Of a DNA stretch of 5,450 bases, positions 5,122 through 5,450 are shown piece by piece (position 1 is the first letter of the stretch; each line of letters begins with the position of its first letter). The stretch covers positions 1-5,450 of the forward strand of contig JABAAI010000060.1 of NCBI GenBank assembly GCA_014238825.1. The letters are read 5' to 3'. The position numbers and the translations under genes are program-made. The notes under the pieces were generated by a model. That model was not told where the DNA came from and searched no databases. It saw nothing but the letters and a program-made list of their open reading frames with translations. The stretch comes from Leptospirales bacterium. Lineage in GTDB: Bacteria; Spirochaetota; Leptospiria; Leptospirales; Leptonemataceae.

Positions 5122-5450
5122 TTAGAGAAAACTTTCTAAGAGTTTTCTTAGAAAATCACGAACTTCTGTCACCCTGTGTAGCCTATAAGAGGCCTGCGTT
5201 TGTACTTTTCCTACTTTTATTCCTGTAGAGTTAGCAGGCATAGCGTTAAACATATATTCATCAGTAATATCATCTCCTAAAGCTAGGCAAAAATCATGCT
5301 TATAACCCAGAGTATTTAAACGTTCAAAAATATTACCTTTATCAATTCCTTGTAAACGAATTTCTATCACCATCTTTGCTGAGACAACTTCTATGGGATG
5401 ATTTGCTAAGGCTCCTTGCAGGTTTAGTTTTAGTTCGTTTGCTTTCCATC
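5122..5450 (-). CDS. otsB: Trehalose-6-phosphate phosphatase, C-terminal part (possibly fused OtsA-OtsB)
   Basis: The 5' part lies outside the window. The frame stays open to the edge, 25 codons upstream of the Met at 5371-5373, so that Met is internal. Seen: NELKLNLQGALANHPIEVVS, then MVIEIRLQGIDKG with the conserved lysine of HAD motif III, then ALGDDITDEYMF carrying the HAD motif IV acidic residues (GDDxTDE), and a last part (IKVG, ASYRLHRVTEVRDFLRKLL) typical of the end of trehalose-6-phosphate phosphatases. The HAD-fold enzyme removes phosphate from trehalose 6-phosphate to give trehalose, an osmoprotectant, in the cytosol. The EVVSAK-MVIEIR-DKG arrangement and the short C-terminus also occur in bifunctional synthase/phosphatase proteins, so a fused N-terminal OtsA domain is possible but unseen. 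It has the same orientation as gspD and is 152 bases away; there is no evident functional link. Confidence 0.9.
   Translation of the reverse strand, partial: WKANELKLNLQGALANHPIEVVSAKMVIEIRLQGIDKGNIFERLNTLGYKHDFCLALGDDITDEYMFNAMPANSTGIKVGKVQTQASYRLHRVTEVRDFLRKLLESFL
5133..5154 (-). terminator. Hairpin at the 3' end of the trehalose phosphatase gene, possible terminator
   Basis: TTTCTAAGA (5133-5141) and TCTTAGAAA (5146-5154) form a perfect 9-bp stem with a 4-base loop. In the minus-strand transcript it is followed by GTTTTCTC and then the stop codon, so the hairpin lies inside the last codons of the gene. A perfect stem followed by a short T-rich stretch is compatible with a weak intrinsic terminator separating the gene from the gsp operon. 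The stem has only two G-C pairs and the T run is interrupted, so termination would be inefficient. Confidence 0.35.

Noticed and set aside
5122..5373. A complete 83-residue protein starting at the Met at 5371-5373
   Set aside because: The frame remains open upstream to the window edge and keeps matching the trehalose phosphatase family, so this is the C-terminal part of a longer protein.
1..5450. CRISPR arrays, tRNA or rRNA genes, insertion sequences and attachment sites
   Set aside because: No regularly spaced repeats, cloverleaf-like sequences, transposase motifs or long terminal repeats were seen on either strand.

Overview
This window looks like part of a diderm (Gram-negative-type) bacterial chromosome with low GC content by eye. 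Lysine is frequent and its AAA codons form many A7-A8 runs. The species and phylum cannot be fixed from the sequence. The secretion proteins look most like T2SS families of proteobacterial or other diderm type, and the standard genetic code fits throughout (TAA and TAG stops).

Everything recognisable is on the minus strand, so the biological order runs from right to left. (1) 5450-5122: the C-terminal end of a trehalose-6-phosphate phosphatase domain (OtsB, possibly part of a fused OtsA-OtsB protein), cut by the window edge. (2) 5121-4970: a 152-base noncoding gap, very AT-rich, with two small palindromes and TATAAT-like sequences. It is the likely place for the promoter of the secretion operon. 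(3) 4969-3239: gspD, the outer-membrane secretin. (4) 3238-3142: a 97-base spacer with a possible RNA structure and a 26-codon micro-ORF that overlaps the next start. (5) 3141-1456: gspE, the cytoplasmic secretion ATPase. (6) 1451-225: gspF, the inner-membrane platform protein. (7) 215-1: the start of a type IV pilin-like (pseudopilin) gene, cut by the window edge.

Together gspD-E-F-pseudopilin form the core of a type II secretion system (T2SS). GspE hydrolyses ATP at the cytoplasmic face and acts through GspF to assemble a pseudopilus from prepilin-peptidase-processed subunits. The pseudopilus pushes folded periplasmic proteins out through the GspD channel. Gaps of 4 and 9 bases between the last three genes indicate an operon.

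No entirely new system is visible, but several features depart from the textbook T2SS. There is no gspC in front of gspD. GspD seems to have one N domain fewer than usual (N0-N1-N3-secretin). A strongly basic stretch and a CxxC pair directly follow its signal sequence. GspE carries a tandem N-terminal motif matching the c-di-GMP-binding MshEN pattern, with the arginine replaced in both halves. The pseudopilin does not look like a standard GspG after its N-terminal helix.
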